Of a stretch of DNA of 64,000 nt, positions 25,382 to 36,300 are shown in pieces; within the stretch, counting starts at the first letter, position 1, and every line of letters begins with the position of its first letter. The DNA is from Nakamurella sp. PAMC28650 (GTDB lineage Bacteria > Actinomycetota > Actinomycetes > Mycobacteriales > Nakamurellaceae): NCBI RefSeq assembly GCF_014303395.1, contig NZ_CP060298.1:1798001-1862000 (forward strand), written 5' to 3'. Position numbers and translations under genes: made by a program. The notes beneath the pieces are model-generated. The model saw only the letters and a program-made list of their open reading frames with translations, searched no databases and was not told the DNA's origin.

Positions 25382-25999
25382 ATGACCACCATCAGCATCA
25401 TCGGCTCGGGCAACATGGCCACCGCCATCGGCACCCGGGCGGCGAAGCACGGCCACACCATCGAGCTCATGAGCCGCAATACCGCCAAGGCTCAGGCGCT
25501 CGCCGACCAGATCGGCCACGGAGCCACCGTCGGCACGTTCGGACAAGCGCCGGCGGGTGACATCGTCATCGTGGCCGTCCTCCACGCCGGCGCGGTCGAC
25601 GTAGTCGCCCACTACGGCGATGCGCTGGCCGGCAAGATCCTCGTCGACATCACCAACCCGTTCAATGCCGACGCCAGTGGAATCGTGACGAACGCGGGCA
25701 ACTCGGTGTCCCAGCAGATCGCCGCTGCCGCACCCAAAAGCGCACACGTCGTGAAGGCCTTCAATACGATTTTCGGCGGCGTCATTGCGACGGACAAGCC
25801 CCTGGACGTGTTCTTCGCCGGCGACGAGGCCGAGGCGAAGACACGTTTCGCAGCGTTTCTGCAGAGTCTGGACATGCGGCCCCGCGACACCGGAGGGCTC
25901 GACATGACCTACGTCCTGGAATGGACCGGCATCCTGCTGATGGGGCTGGCCCGCAACGGCACCGGTTTCGACGTCGCCTTGCGCGCCGAGGTTCTCTGA
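25382..25999 (+). CDS. NADPH-dependent F420 reductase-like protein
   Basis: 205 residues; CGGAGGAAC precedes ATG 25382. A Rossmann start ISIIGSGNMATAIGTRAAKHGHTIELMSRN is followed by DIVIVAVLHAGAVDVV, LVDITNPFNADASG and HVVKAFNTIFGGV, the layout of F420:NADP oxidoreductase-like and NAD(P)-binding YjgB-type proteins. At about 205 residues it matches the short family. It follows the SDR by 59 bp and is probably co-transcribed, perhaps supplying or balancing reduced cofactor for it. Confidence 0.85.
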   Translation: MTTISIIGSGNMATAIGTRAAKHGHTIELMSRNTAKAQALADQIGHGATVGTFGQAPAGDIVIVAVLHAGAVDVVAHYGDALAGKILVDITNPFNADASGIVTNAGNSVSQQIAAAAPKSAHVVKAFNTIFGGVIATDKPLDVFFAGDEAEAKTRFAAFLQSLDMRPRDTGGLDMTYVLEWTGILLMGLARNGTGFDVALRAEVL

Positions 26000-26167
26000 A
26001 GGATCTCGACCGGCGACGGCTGCGATCAGGTCAGTTGATCAGGCGGTAGATCCGGCGCCGGACTCGAAGTCGGGTGCCGGTCGACCGCCTGCCGGTGCAA
26101 CCGCTGCGGAAGCCGGCGCAGGTCGGGTTGAACTCCGGCACTTGCGGCGGCTGAGTCCGGTGGAACC

Positions 26168-26506
26168 GTGACCGGTCACCGATCCCTATCTGCGAGCTAT
26201 GGCTTCGGGCCCGTACTCGCGCAGAGTCCCGCCAAAGGCGGCTGGACATACGTCGTCATGGACGGCTCCGCCGATTTTTTCGCTACCCGCGGACTGGTCA
26301 AAGTCAGCGGAACCATCGACGACCTCCCCTTCACCAGCTCATTCATGGCGCTCGGTGACGGCACACACAAACTCCCGGTCAATGCCACCATCCGCCGCCG
26401 CCTCGGCAAGCAGGCCGGCGACGCCGTCACAGTCCACCTCGACCAACGACTGAACCAGACAACCGCACCGAAAGGTCTGGCGAATGGTGCACAGTCGTGC
26501 ACGTAG
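26168..26506 (+). CDS. DUF1905-domain protein
   Basis: 112 residues. The centre reads GGWTYVVMDGSADFFATRGLVKVSGTIDDLPFTSSFMALGDGTHKLPVNATIRRRLGKQAGDAVTVHLDQ, the small DUF1905 beta barrel often found alone or fused to YdeI-like domains. The exact start is uncertain (ATG 26168 gives a plausible N-terminus). The preceding 26000-26167 holds no gene I can support. The biochemical role of the family is not established. Confidence 0.8.
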   Translation: MTGHRSLSASYGFGPVLAQSPAKGGWTYVVMDGSADFFATRGLVKVSGTIDDLPFTSSFMALGDGTHKLPVNATIRRRLGKQAGDAVTVHLDQRLNQTTAPKGLANGAQSCT

Positions 26507-26939
26507 GTAGGGGTCCAGGCCTCCCGCTACACCCGCCTGGCGACAAGTCCCGCTCGGGTGCCTCGAACGGGACACCACACCCGATCTCGTCAGCACACCG
26601 CAGAGATCTCTGCCGACGGCCGATCGATGGACCCGCACCAGCCTGTAGCCGCGTGGAGATTCCGTGGTCGTCCACAGCGACGGGCGATACCTCAACCCTT
26701 GGACTGGGCGCGGTATTCACTCGGAGTCAGTTGATGGACCGATCGGAATCGACGAGCGAAGTAGAACGCATCGGGGTAGCCCACCGACTGGGCGATGACG
26801 GCCACCGGATCGCCGGTGGTGTCGAGCATTTCCCTCGCCCTGGCCATTCGCAGGTGGGTCTGGTAGGAGATGATCCCGAGGCCCGTCTCGCGCCGGAACA
26901 CATCGGCGAAGTGGGAGGCGCTGAGGCCGGCCAGGGCGG

Positions 26940-27936
26940 CTAGGGCGTGTCCCGTGGATCGTTCTCCGTTAGATGCCTGAGCCAGATTCCGATGCTGGCG
27001 ACGTCGACGGTGCCTCGGTAGACGAACTCCCGTTTGTCATACCGGGTGGCGACCGCGCGGTAGCCGCGTAGCCGGTTGAACGTCCGCTCCACGGTGTTGC
27101 GGTCCTTGTAGATTTCCTTGTCGAATTTGGGTGGCCGACCACCACGGGAACCCTTGGACAGGCGACCGTTGATCTGGTTCACCGGCTCCGGGATGGTCGC
27201 CTTGATACCCCTACGCCGCAACGACTTACGGATTCTGCCGCTGGAATACGCCTTGTCCGCCAACACCCGATCCGGTCGGGTCCTAGGCCGCCCATCACGG
27301 CCGCGCACGATCCGAATATCGGCCAGCACCGCGGTGAACGCCAACGCGTCATGCCGCTGACCAGCCGAGATGACCCGCCCCACCGGCCGACACTTCGAAT
27401 CAGCCGCCATGTGGATCTTCGTCGTCACCCCGCCGCGGCTACGCCCCAAACCCTCCCGATCAACGACCGGCGGCGGCCGATCCGCAGAATTCTTGTAGTT
27501 CGATAGTGCCCCCTGTGTCTTTGAGGGCCTTGATCGGAGCCTCCAACACGACGCTGGCAAGGACGGCGGCGGGGATGTCCTTCGGCGGTTCGTGCCGGGC
27601 ACCTGCCGCGTGGTGATGCGCCCGGATCACCGTCGCATCCACCCCCAACGCCCACTCACCGACATCGCCGTGATCGCAGTCCGCCCGCAGCATCGACAGC
27701 ACCCGCTGCCAGGTACCATCCCCTGACCAGCGACGATGCCGGTTGTACACCGTCTTCCAATTGCCGTAACACTCCGGGAGATCCCGCCACGCCGAACCGG
27801 ACCTGGTCCGCCACAGCACCCCGTCGACGACCCTGCGGTGATCGACCCACCGACCACCCCGAATCGGGGTCCGATCCGGTAGCAAAGGCTCCAACCGGGC
27901 CCACTGCTCATCCGACAAATCATGACGATTCTGCAC
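26940..27936 (-). CDS. IS5-family transposase in two frames (orfA 27936-27460, orfB about 27602-26940)
   Basis: orfA starts at GTG 27936: LSDEQWARLEPLLPDR, SAWRDLPECYGNWKTVYNRHRRW, then the first catalytic Asp in LGVDATVIRAHHHAAG. orfB carries SRGGVTTKIHMAADSKCRPV, the second Asp in VLADKAYSSGRIR and the Glu in KDRNTVERTFNRLRGYRAVATRYDKR. The frames join near a G5 run (27509-27513) by a +1 (or -2) shift, which may be programmed or a defect. The orfB stop TAG is supplied by the target CTAG at the insertion site. Confidence 0.8.
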
Positions 27937-27983
27937 AAATCAGAGTCTGTCGGAACCGACCTCCAAGATCCGCGGGACACGCC
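26944..27983 (-). mobile_element. IS5-family (IS427-like) insertion sequence in the AraC gene
   Basis: 1040 bp with terminal inverted repeats GGCGTGTCCCGTGGATC and, from the other end, GGCGTGTCCCGCGGATC. CTAG flanks both sides (26940-26943 and 27984-27987) and occurs once in the reconstructed target. Two transposase frames and CTAG specificity fit the IS427 group. Confidence 0.88.
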
Positions 27984-28692
27984 CTAGTTCCGCAACGGAG
28001 ACTCGTTCGGTCAGGTTGTCCCGCAGATACTGCTGGGCCTGTTCGACCGGGGATCCTCGCCGTCGACCTCGCCGGCGGTCGGCCGCCAGCAACGCCATCA
28101 GGTACCAGGCGGCCCCGGACGCAGCCAACAGGTTGGGTTGGGTCTCGTCGCGTTGCAGGCGATGGATGATCGCCTCGACCAGCCCTACGGCCTGGTAGAT
28201 GTCGCCGACGTCGACGACCACGTGCTGGACGTCGATCGAGGCCGCGTCCAGCAGACCCCGCACATCGGCCCCGGCCAGGTGCACCCACCAGATCGTCCAG
28301 GGATCCTGGGCGTCGGCCTGATATTCATGGGGGGTTTCCGGGGGGATGATCAGAGCCTGCCCCGTCTCGACCCGGTACTCACCGCCGCCAAGTCGGCACC
28401 ACCCCGCGCCTTCGGAACAGATCATCACGATGGCCTGATGCGCGCCGTCCGGCCTGATGTGACCGTGGCGGCGAGCATGCGGATAGTGCCCGCAGTCGGT
28501 GACCAGGAGCCGGTCGGTGCCCGGCATGGTCAACGCCCTCCTGGCCAAGGGACGAGGTAGCACCAGCAGTCGTTGACCGGGAAACCCCTCACGGATCGGC
28601 ACCGCGCCCATTATGCCAGCTTTGCACCCAAGACCATGGATTCGTCCAGGTAGTCCAGGGGATTCGACATTCCGGCGGGTATCGAACAGGGC

Positions 28693-28698
28693 TAGTTT
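28693..28698 (+). promoter_or_regulatory. Possible -10 of the carbohydrate operon
   Basis: TAGTTT lies 7 nt before GTG 28706, so a leaderless transcript is possible. Seventeen bases upstream is only TTCCGG, a poor -35, consistent with an activator-dependent promoter. No Shine-Dalgarno sequence is seen. Confidence 0.3.
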
Positions 28699-28705
28699 CC
28701 TCCTT

Positions 28706-30034
28706 GTGCTCGCTGATGAGTTGCCGACCCGACCGTCGTCCCGGCTCGACCGCAGGATCGGCGTCGACCTGCCCCTCACGCTGACCGTCACGCTGTGGGA
28801 CTTCACCTGGTACACCAGAACAGGTCCCGGCGAGCCGTTCTCCGACCTCGACCTTGCGTTCACCCAGGCCACCGAGCGCGGGTACAACACCGTCCGGATC
28901 TGCGCGATGCCCTTCCTGCTGTTCGGTTCGGGTCTGGACACCAGGGGGCTTCGGCTCGGCCCACTGGGCGGTAACTACGCCCGGCGAACACGTTGGTACG
29001 ACGTGAAGGTCGCAACCGTCATCGATGCCCGTGCCCATCTGCTCGAACTGTTCCGAGCGGCCCGACGACATGGCTGCTACGTCATCGTGTCCAGCTGGGA
29101 ATACCAGCAGAGCTCTGCTTTCAGCCTTGATCGTGACTGGTTCGACGCGCTGATGGCGGTCGATCCGGAGACTCGGCCCGAGGTCCTGGCGCAATCGCAC
29201 TCCCAGCTCATCGATCTCCTGCGGACCGAAGGTCTGCTGGACCGGGTCGCATTCGTCGAGCTGCACAACGAAGTACAGGGCGGGCATCTCACCGAGGGTC
29301 TGGACCCCGAGCTGGACCTGGTGGTCGCCCTGAGGCCGCGGCTGCAGCGCGGCATCGATCGATTTCATGCTCTGCAACCGGACGTAGCGGTCACCGTCAA
29401 CTATTCGGGGGTTCCGATCACCAGTTGGCGTGGTCTGCCCACCGGACTGGACGTCCTGGTCGTTCATCCCTACATCTACGGAGTACTGGATGCGTTGGTC
29501 ACCGGATTCCACCTGCGCGGCGACGGCAACGATTTTCCGCAGGAGCTCGCCGACGCGGAATTGCTGCGCCCCGGGGCTCCCCGGTTCGCCGCGTGGACCC
29601 TCGGGGAGGCGGACGCCTGGAAGCTGACTGCGACGATCGTCGGGAAGCCCGAGATCTATCTGCACGATTGGTGTGATCCGGACTCCTTCGACAGGTTCCT
29701 CTACGATCACTACGCGGATTACCGATGGGGAATGGGCGAAAAACTCGCCGAATGGATCGGGGCGGCTGCCGATTGGGCCGAGACCAACGGCGTTCCACTG
29801 GTGCTCGGCGAGGGGTGGATCGGATACACGCCGGTGCACGGCAATTTCGAGGAGGGCCCGGTGGGTCGCGAGTGGTGCCGGTTCGCCGTCCGCGCCGCCG
29901 CCGCGGTCGGGGTGTGGGGGTCGGTCGTGTGCTCGAATGCAGCACCGCACCATCCGATGTGGTCCGACGTCGAGTTGCAGCGCCAGTGCAACGAGATCTT
30001 GACGGACGGCCGACAGCGTTCGGCCGAACACTGA
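28706..30034 (+). CDS. Cellulase-like (GH-A clan, GH5-type) glycoside hydrolase
   Basis: 442 residues from GTG 28706. A TIM-barrel pattern is visible: VTLWDFTWYTRTGPGEPFSDLDLAFTQATERGYNTVRICAMPF, YVIVSSWEYQQSSAF, the proposed acid/base Glu in FVELHNEVQGG, and the nucleophile Glu in VLGEGWIGYTP. There is no signal peptide, so it acts inside the cell on imported oligosaccharides. It heads an operon with a sugar ABC transporter. The substrate cannot be read from the sequence. Confidence 0.75.
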   Translation: MLADELPTRPSSRLDRRIGVDLPLTLTVTLWDFTWYTRTGPGEPFSDLDLAFTQATERGYNTVRICAMPFLLFGSGLDTRGLRLGPLGGNYARRTRWYDVKVATVIDARAHLLELFRAARRHGCYVIVSSWEYQQSSAFSLDRDWFDALMAVDPETRPEVLAQSHSQLIDLLRTEGLLDRVAFVELHNEVQGGHLTEGLDPELDLVVALRPRLQRGIDRFHALQPDVAVTVNYSGVPITSWRGLPTGLDVLVVHPYIYGVLDALVTGFHLRGDGNDFPQELADAELLRPGAPRFAAWTLGEADAWKLTATIVGKPEIYLHDWCDPDSFDRFLYDHYADYRWGMGEKLAEWIGAAADWAETNGVPLVLGEGWIGYTPVHGNFEEGPVGREWCRFAVRAAAAVGVWGSVVCSNAAPHHPMWSDVELQRQCNEILTDGRQRSAEH

Positions 30035-30109
30035 TGTCCACCTGCTCCTCCGGCTCCGATGGCCGGTGCAGCCACGCGTCATGGAATTCTCAACGAGGAG
30101 TGTGAAGTG

Positions 30110-31396
30110 ATGACCGTCGTCCACAACATCAGTCGCCGCAGGCTTTTGCAGGGTGCTGCGGCACTTGCCGGAGCATCTGTGCTGAGCGGATGCGTGAGCT
30201 CCGGCAGTGCCACGGGCGGGAGCAGCGCAACAGCGCTGACCCTGCAGTCGTCGCTGTCCGACCCGGACCCGAAAGCCGCTGTCGAGGCGTTGGTCAAGGG
30301 CTACACCAAGAATCCGTTGACCCTGAACACCGTGGCCATCGAGAGTTTCCGGGCGCAGCTGCCCACCTACCTGAACTCTTCCACGCCGCCGGATGTGCTG
30401 ACCTGGTACGCCGGTTCGGTGGCCCGGGACTATGCCGGCAAGGGCTACCTGCTCGATGTGTCCGATCTGTGGGCACCGAGCGGTGCGCTGGCCAAATTCA
30501 GTCCGGCGCTCAAATCGCTGTCCACGGCCACCGATGGCAAGCAGATCTTCGTTCCCACCAGCTACTACTGGTGGGGCGTCTTCTACCGGAAGTCGATGTT
30601 CAAGAAGTGGGGTATCGAGGTGCCGACCACGTGGGACGAATTCCTCGCGGTCTGCAAGAAGATCTCCGGTCAGAACGTCGCGCCGCTGACGATGGGTACG
30701 GGGTCCACGGCCTGGGTCGCCTCCGGCTGGTTCGACTATCTCGATCTGCGTGTCAACGGCGCCGCATTCCATCGCGACCTGCTGGCCGGCAGGAAGCAGT
30801 TCGACAGCCCGGAGGTGAAGAACGTGATGACCGAATACCGCAAACTGCTGCCGTACATCGACCCGAAGGGCCGGTCCTATTCCTGGCAGGACGCTGCGAC
30901 ACCGCTGATGCAGGGGAAGGCCGCCATGTATCTGATCGGCGCGTTCATCACCTCCGTCGCGCCGGCCGACGTCCTGGACGACATCGACTTCTTCCGGGTC
31001 CCGATCATCGACCCCAAACTACCGGTGGCCGAGGAGGCCCCGACCGACGGCTATTTCGCCAGTGCGAAGACCAAGAACCCCCAGGGCACCAAGGATCTGC
31101 TCTCCTACCTCGCGTCGGCCGCCAGCCAGCAGACGTACATCCAGAACAGCAAGTCGTCCAGCCTCCCCACGTCGCCGGACGTCGATACCACCAAATTCAC
31201 CCCGCTGGTCCAGAAGGGCATCACGATGCTGAACAAGACCGACGAGATCACCCAGTTCTTCAATCGTGATTCCTCCGACGCCCTCCAAACCACCGCGGAT
31301 ACGGCCCTGACGAAATTCCTGGACCAACCGACGGACGTCAACGCGATCCTCGGCGATTGGCAGAAAGCTGCGGCGAAGGTCTTCGCATCGGCATGA
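30110..31396 (+). CDS. Sugar ABC transporter substrate-binding lipoprotein (family 1)
   Basis: 428 residues from ATG 30110, preceded by GAGGAG. Twin-arginine signal SRRRLLQGAAALAGASVLSGC with lipid-anchor Cys28. The mature part has the CUT1 binding-protein pattern: PPDVLTWYAGSVARDYAGKG, FVPTSYYWWGVFYRKSMFKKWGIEVPTTWDEFLAVCKKI, QGKAAMYLIGAFI. It captures an oligosaccharide outside the membrane. The stop overlaps the next ATG. Confidence 0.92.
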   Translation: MTVVHNISRRRLLQGAAALAGASVLSGCVSSGSATGGSSATALTLQSSLSDPDPKAAVEALVKGYTKNPLTLNTVAIESFRAQLPTYLNSSTPPDVLTWYAGSVARDYAGKGYLLDVSDLWAPSGALAKFSPALKSLSTATDGKQIFVPTSYYWWGVFYRKSMFKKWGIEVPTTWDEFLAVCKKISGQNVAPLTMGTGSTAWVASGWFDYLDLRVNGAAFHRDLLAGRKQFDSPEVKNVMTEYRKLLPYIDPKGRSYSWQDAATPLMQGKAAMYLIGAFITSVAPADVLDDIDFFRVPIIDPKLPVAEEAPTDGYFASAKTKNPQGTKDLLSYLASAASQQTYIQNSKSSSLPTSPDVDTTKFTPLVQKGITMLNKTDEITQFFNRDSSDALQTTADTALTKFLDQPTDVNAILGDWQKAAAKVFASA

Positions 31397-32325
31397 GCAC
31401 CACGAAGGTCGCAGTGCCACCGAAGACGATCGGAGCGGAGCCGGCCGCGCCGCGACGCATCACCAGGAAGATCCCCGTGCTGGTCTGGATCTTCCTGGCG
31501 GTGCCGGCCCTCATCGAAGCGGCCTGGGTGTTCTGGCCGGCGGTCAACAGCTTCGTGCTGTCCACGCAGAAGTGGAACGGTGCCGGTGCACCGGTGTCCG
31601 TCGGCTTAAAGAATTACTCCGATCTGTTCTCCGACGACGTCTTCCGGCAGGCGTTGCAGAACAACGTCATCTGGGCCATCGGGTTCGGGATCTGCTCGGT
31701 GGCAGGTGGTCTCGGCCTCGCGGTGGCGCTCAACCGGACTCGTCGAGGGGTGGGTCTGTATCGGAGCGCCATCTATCTGCCGATGGTCTTCTCGCTGGCG
31801 GTGACCGGTCTGTTCTGGAGGTTGCTCTACCAGCCCGATGGTGCCGTGAACAACGCGCTGACCGGTCTGGGACTGGGCAGTTGGGCCACCCAGTGGTTGG
31901 CCAACCCGAAGACGGCGATCTACGCGGTGCTGGTGGCGGCCGTCTGGAGGCAGGTGGGCTACGTGATGGTGCTCTACCTGGCCGGGCTCAAGGGGTGCGA
32001 CCCGACCCTGGATGATGCGGCCGCGGTCGACGGTGCCAGCCCGTGGCAGCGGTTCTGGCGGATCACCATGCCGCAGTTGCGCGGGGTCAACATGGTCGTG
32101 TTCGCGGTCACCGTCATCGACTCGCTCCGCACCTTCGACATCGTCTGGACGATGACCGGCGGTGGGCCCTACCACTCCTCGGAACTGCTCAGCACCTACA
32201 TGTTCGAGCAGGCGTTCACGTCGCTGAACCTGGGCTACGCATCGGCGATCGCGGTGGTCATCTTCGTCATCGCGATCGGTTTCATCCTGACCTATCTGGT
32301 CCGCACCTCCCGTCAGGAGGACTGA
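31393..32325 (+). CDS. Sugar ABC transporter permease (MalF type)
   Basis: 310 residues; ATG 31393 overlaps the previous stop (ATGA). Six or so membrane helices are predicted, with the EAA-type loop near DDAAAVDGASPWQRFWRITMPQLRG that contacts the ATPase. It pairs with the following permease. No ATPase gene is present in this locus, so a shared MsiK-type ATPase encoded elsewhere is likely, as is common in actinobacterial CUT1 systems (established pattern; inference here). Confidence 0.92.
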   Translation: MSTTKVAVPPKTIGAEPAAPRRITRKIPVLVWIFLAVPALIEAAWVFWPAVNSFVLSTQKWNGAGAPVSVGLKNYSDLFSDDVFRQALQNNVIWAIGFGICSVAGGLGLAVALNRTRRGVGLYRSAIYLPMVFSLAVTGLFWRLLYQPDGAVNNALTGLGLGSWATQWLANPKTAIYAVLVAAVWRQVGYVMVLYLAGLKGCDPTLDDAAAVDGASPWQRFWRITMPQLRGVNMVVFAVTVIDSLRTFDIVWTMTGGGPYHSSELLSTYMFEQAFTSLNLGYASAIAVVIFVIAIGFILTYLVRTSRQED

Positions 32326-32326
32326 A

Positions 32327-33229
32327 ATGGCCGCACCGACCACGACGAACACGACGGTGGGGACGCAGATCAGACGGCCGAGGTACGCGGGAAACGGCCA
32401 CGCCGGCAACAAGGGCGGCCGGCCGTGGTTGTTCCACGGCCTGATGATTCCGCTGACCGTGGTGTGGGTCGCCCCGATGGTGTTCGTGGTGCTGGTCGCC
32501 TTCCGATCCTTCGATGACATCGCCGGACGTGGGTTGTCGGCCCTGCCGAACACTTTCACGCTCGACGGGTTCCGTGAGGCCTTCGGCGCCGGTGCGATCG
32601 GTCAGGCCCTGCTCAACAGCGTGCTGGTCACGGTCCCCGCGGTGGTGCTGGCGCTCTCGCTGTCGTCGATGGCGGCCTTCGCGCTGAGCCGGTTCACGAT
32701 CCCCGGTCGTAGGACGATTCTGCTCACCATGCTCGCCGGGAATCTGCTGCCCCCGCAGATCCTGTTGATCCCGGTCGCCAAGATCATGGACTCGGTCGGG
32801 CTGTACGACACCCGTTTCGGGCTGGTGGTGATCCAGGTGGCCTTCGGAATGGGTTTCTACACCTTTGTCCTGCAGGGATTCATGCGATCGATCCCACGGG
32901 AGATCACCGAGGCTGCCGTCGTCGACGGTGCAGGGGTGCTGACCGTGTACCTCCGCATCATGCTGCCGCTGTGCCGCCCGGCGCTCGCTGCGCTGGCGGC
33001 CCTGTCGACCACCTGGATCTTCAACGACCTGATCTGGTCCCTCAGCGTGCTGCGGAGCCAGACGAAGTTGCCGATCACGGCGGCTCTGCTGAACCTGCAG
33101 GGCGGCTACGTCAGTCAGTGGAACGTGGTGGCGGCCGGCTCACTACTGGCGGCGCTGCCGACGGCGATCGTCTTCTTCGCCTTCCAGAAGCACTTCGTGT
33201 CCGGACTGCTGGTCGGCAGCGACAAATGA
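32327..33229 (+). CDS. Sugar ABC transporter permease (MalG type)
   Basis: 300 residues, starting one base after the upstream stop. Six membrane helices, beginning with LMIPLTVVWVAPMVFVVLVAF; the EAA loop reads ITEAAVVDGAGVLTVYLRIMLPLCRP. Partner of the MalF-type permease. Together with the lipoprotein they make a CUT1 importer lacking a local ATPase. Confidence 0.92.
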   Translation: MAAPTTTNTTVGTQIRRPRYAGNGHAGNKGGRPWLFHGLMIPLTVVWVAPMVFVVLVAFRSFDDIAGRGLSALPNTFTLDGFREAFGAGAIGQALLNSVLVTVPAVVLALSLSSMAAFALSRFTIPGRRTILLTMLAGNLLPPQILLIPVAKIMDSVGLYDTRFGLVVIQVAFGMGFYTFVLQGFMRSIPREITEAAVVDGAGVLTVYLRIMLPLCRPALAALAALSTTWIFNDLIWSLSVLRSQTKLPITAALLNLQGGYVSQWNVVAAGSLLAALPTAIVFFAFQKHFVSGLLVGSDK

Positions 33230-33325
33230 ACTGGCACCTGCACTCCGGCGAACCGGCCACGCGCTGATCCCGGGGCATGCCGACCGCGTGGCTCCCACCC
33301 ACATAGAGAATGGACCGAACAACCA

Positions 33326-36300
33326 TTGCTTGCCCACGAGTCCCGCATCGAACTCCCTCCAGTGCCGACCGACCAGTCCGGATTCGAGGTCGCCGCCTGG
33401 GCCGAGCCGGTGCTGATCGACACCTACGAGCTCGAGCCCCCTGATCACTTCCCGGTCTTCCTGGACCACCGGGTCTACCAGGGCTCTTCCGGCCGTGTGT
33501 ATCCCCTTCCGTTCTACGAGCGCATCAGCTCGACGAAGTCCCCAAGGAGTTGGTCGGCGGTTCACCTGGAGAACAAGTGGATCAGGCTGATGGTGCTGCC
33601 CGAATTGGGCGGCCGCATCCACATCGGGTTCGACAAGGTGCGGGGCGAGGACTTCTTCTACCGCAACAATGTCATCAAACCGGCCCTGGTCGGCCTGACC
33701 GGCCCGTGGATCTCCGGTGGCGTCGAATTCAACTGGCCGCAACATCATCGGCCCGGAACGTACCTGCCGACCGATACTTCGATCGAGCGCGCCGCCGACG
33801 GCAGCGTCACCCTCTGGTGCTCCGACCACGAACCGTTCCACCGGATGAAGGGGATGCACGGCATCCGACTGCACCCGGATCGTGCCGTGGTGGAGGTGGT
33901 GGTCCGGCTGTACAACCGGACCGAGGACACCCAGACGTTCCTGTGGTGGGCGAACGTCGCAGCCCGGGTGCACGACGACTACCAGTCGTTCTTCCCGGCC
34001 GATGTCAACTACGTGGCCGACCACGCGAAGCGGGCGACCACCAGCTTCCCGCAGGTACGCGGCCGCTACTACGGTGTCGACTACCCGGCGAGGGTGGACG
34101 CGGAGCATCCGGACGCCGACCGCCTCGACTGGTATCGCAACATCCCGGTGCCGACGTCCTACATGTGCGTCGGCAGCTCGGGTGATTTCTTCGGAGGGTA
34201 CGACCATCGGTCGCACGTCGGGTTCGTGCACTGGGCCGATCACCACATCTCCCCCGGGAAGAAGCAATGGACCTGGGGCAATGCCCCTTTCGGCTGGGCC
34301 TGGGACGCCCAGCTGACGGATGTGGACGGCCCGTACGTCGAGCTCATGGCGGGTGTCTACACCGACAACCAACCCGATTTCTCCTTCCTGACACCAGGGG
34401 AGACCAAGTCGTTCAGCCAGTACTGGTACCCCATCCACGACATCGGTCCGGCCCGGGCCGCGACGCTGGATGCTGCTGCCGCACTGGCGACCTCCGGCGT
34501 CGCGGGCGGCAAGACCTCTGTCCGAGTGGGTGTTTCGGTGACGAGTGCCCGACCCGCTACGGTGATCAGCGTGCTGGGGCCGGCCGGCAGTCTGTTGCAC
34601 CGGCGGACGGCCGACCTCGAACCTGGTGTGCCCGCTGACTTCTCGGTCCTCCTGGCCGGTTATTTCGCAGCCTCCGACCTGACGGTGCTGGCGGAGTCGG
34701 ACGGGCTGGAACTGGTCCGGTTGCGACTCCCTCCTGACGAGGATCCGATGGCTCCGGAGCGGGCCACCGAACCGCCGGCCCCGGCGGCGATCGAGTCGAT
34801 CGAGGAACTCTTCCTGGCGGGCCTGCATCTGCAGCAGTACCGTCATGCGACCCGGTCACCCGAGCCGTACTGGCGGGAGGCGTTGCGCCGCGACCCGTCC
34901 GACAGTCGGACCAATGTGGCCCTGGCCGCCCGACTGCACCGCAGTGGCCGGTACGAGGAGGCCGAACGGCTGCTGCGCACAGCGATTTCCAGGATCACCT
35001 CCCTCAACCCGAATCCGCCGTGCGGCGAGGCCCACTACCGACTGGGCATCACCTTGGCTCGTCTCGGACGCATCGAGCAGGCGTACGACGTGCTCGCGAA
35101 GGCGGCGTGGAACGCCGCCTGGCGAGCACCCGCGCACCATGCGCTTGCGCGCCTGGACTGCATCCGGGGGCGGTGGGGCTCGGCAGAGGACCACCTGCGG
35201 CAGGTGCTGGCCGCTGAATCCGGCCATCTGCAAGCGGCTGATCTGCTGGTCCTCGTGCTGCGTCGGTTGGGCCGTGACGAAGCTGCCGCGGCGGTGCTGG
35301 CCGACACCAGAACGCTGGATCCACTGGACTTCTGGGCTCTCGACCTGGCCGGCCAGGCACTGCCGTGCGACGCCCAGACCATGCTGGACGTCGCGCTGGA
35401 CTACGCCGCGGCCGGCTTCGTCGCCGAAGCGCTCTCGATGCTCGACAGAGCCGAGAGCAGGGTGTCGTCGTCGCCGGCCGGGGCAGGCAACGTCGAACCG
35501 TTGATCGGTTATCACCGCGCGCACATCCTGCGGACGGCCGGGCGACTCGCCGAGGCCGACGCGGCCGCGTGGGCGGCATCGACCGCCGTCACCGACCTCT
35601 GTCTGCCCGGCCGACCAGCCGACGCCGATGCACTGCGCTCGGCGCTGACGGCACGCCCCGATGACGCCCGCGCGGCCGGGCTACTCGGACATTGGTTGTA
35701 CGCCCACGACCGCGAGGCCGATGCGATCTCGATGTGGCAGCGGTCCGCGGATCTCGATGCCACCGACCCGGTGATCTGGCGGAACCTGGGGCTGGCGGCG
35801 GTCAACGTGCTGGGCGACCTGGACGCGGCGGGGGAGCACTACCGCCGGGCTGTCGCGCTGGCACCGGAGGATCCGCGCCTGTGGTTCGAGGTCGACCAAC
35901 TCGCCGCACAGCGGGGCACTCCGGTGACCGAACGGGTGGCCGTATTGTCCGCTCGAGGCGAGATCACCGCCCGACGTGATGATCTCACCGCGGTCCTTGC
36001 AGAATTGCTGATCCTGACCGACCGGCCGGAAGAGGCGCTGGCCCTCCTGAACGGTCGCGTCTTCCAGCCCTGGGAAGGCGGTGAGGGACGCGTTCTGGCG
36101 GTCTGGGAGGCGGCGAACGCCCGCCTGGCCAGGACCGCGATGGCGCAGGATCGTCCGGCTGACGCCGTGCGATGTCTGGAATCGGCGTTGGATCCGCCCC
36201 GGAACCTGGGCGAGGCCCGTCACCTCCTGGTCAATTCGGCGGACCTCCATCTGGCCCTCGGGGATGCGCAGGCCGCGGCCGGTTCCGCATCGGCTGTCCG

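Larger units (their letters stand above)
26692..28611 (-). pseudogene. AraC-family regulator split by an IS5-family element
   Basis: The 5' half (28611 to 27984) starts MGAVPIREGFPGQRLLV and carries the cupin ligand domain (CRLGGGEYRVETGQALIIPPETPHEYQA; WTIWWVHLAGAD) and the start of the HTH (LRDNLTERVSVAEL). The 3' half (26939 to 26692) has the rest: ALAGLSASHFADVFRRETG, YQTHLRMARAREML, VAVIAQSVGYPDAFYFARRF. Excising 26944-27983 with one CTAG restores a 291-residue protein with no other defect. It faces the sugar operon at 28706 and was presumably its activator. Confidence 0.9.
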
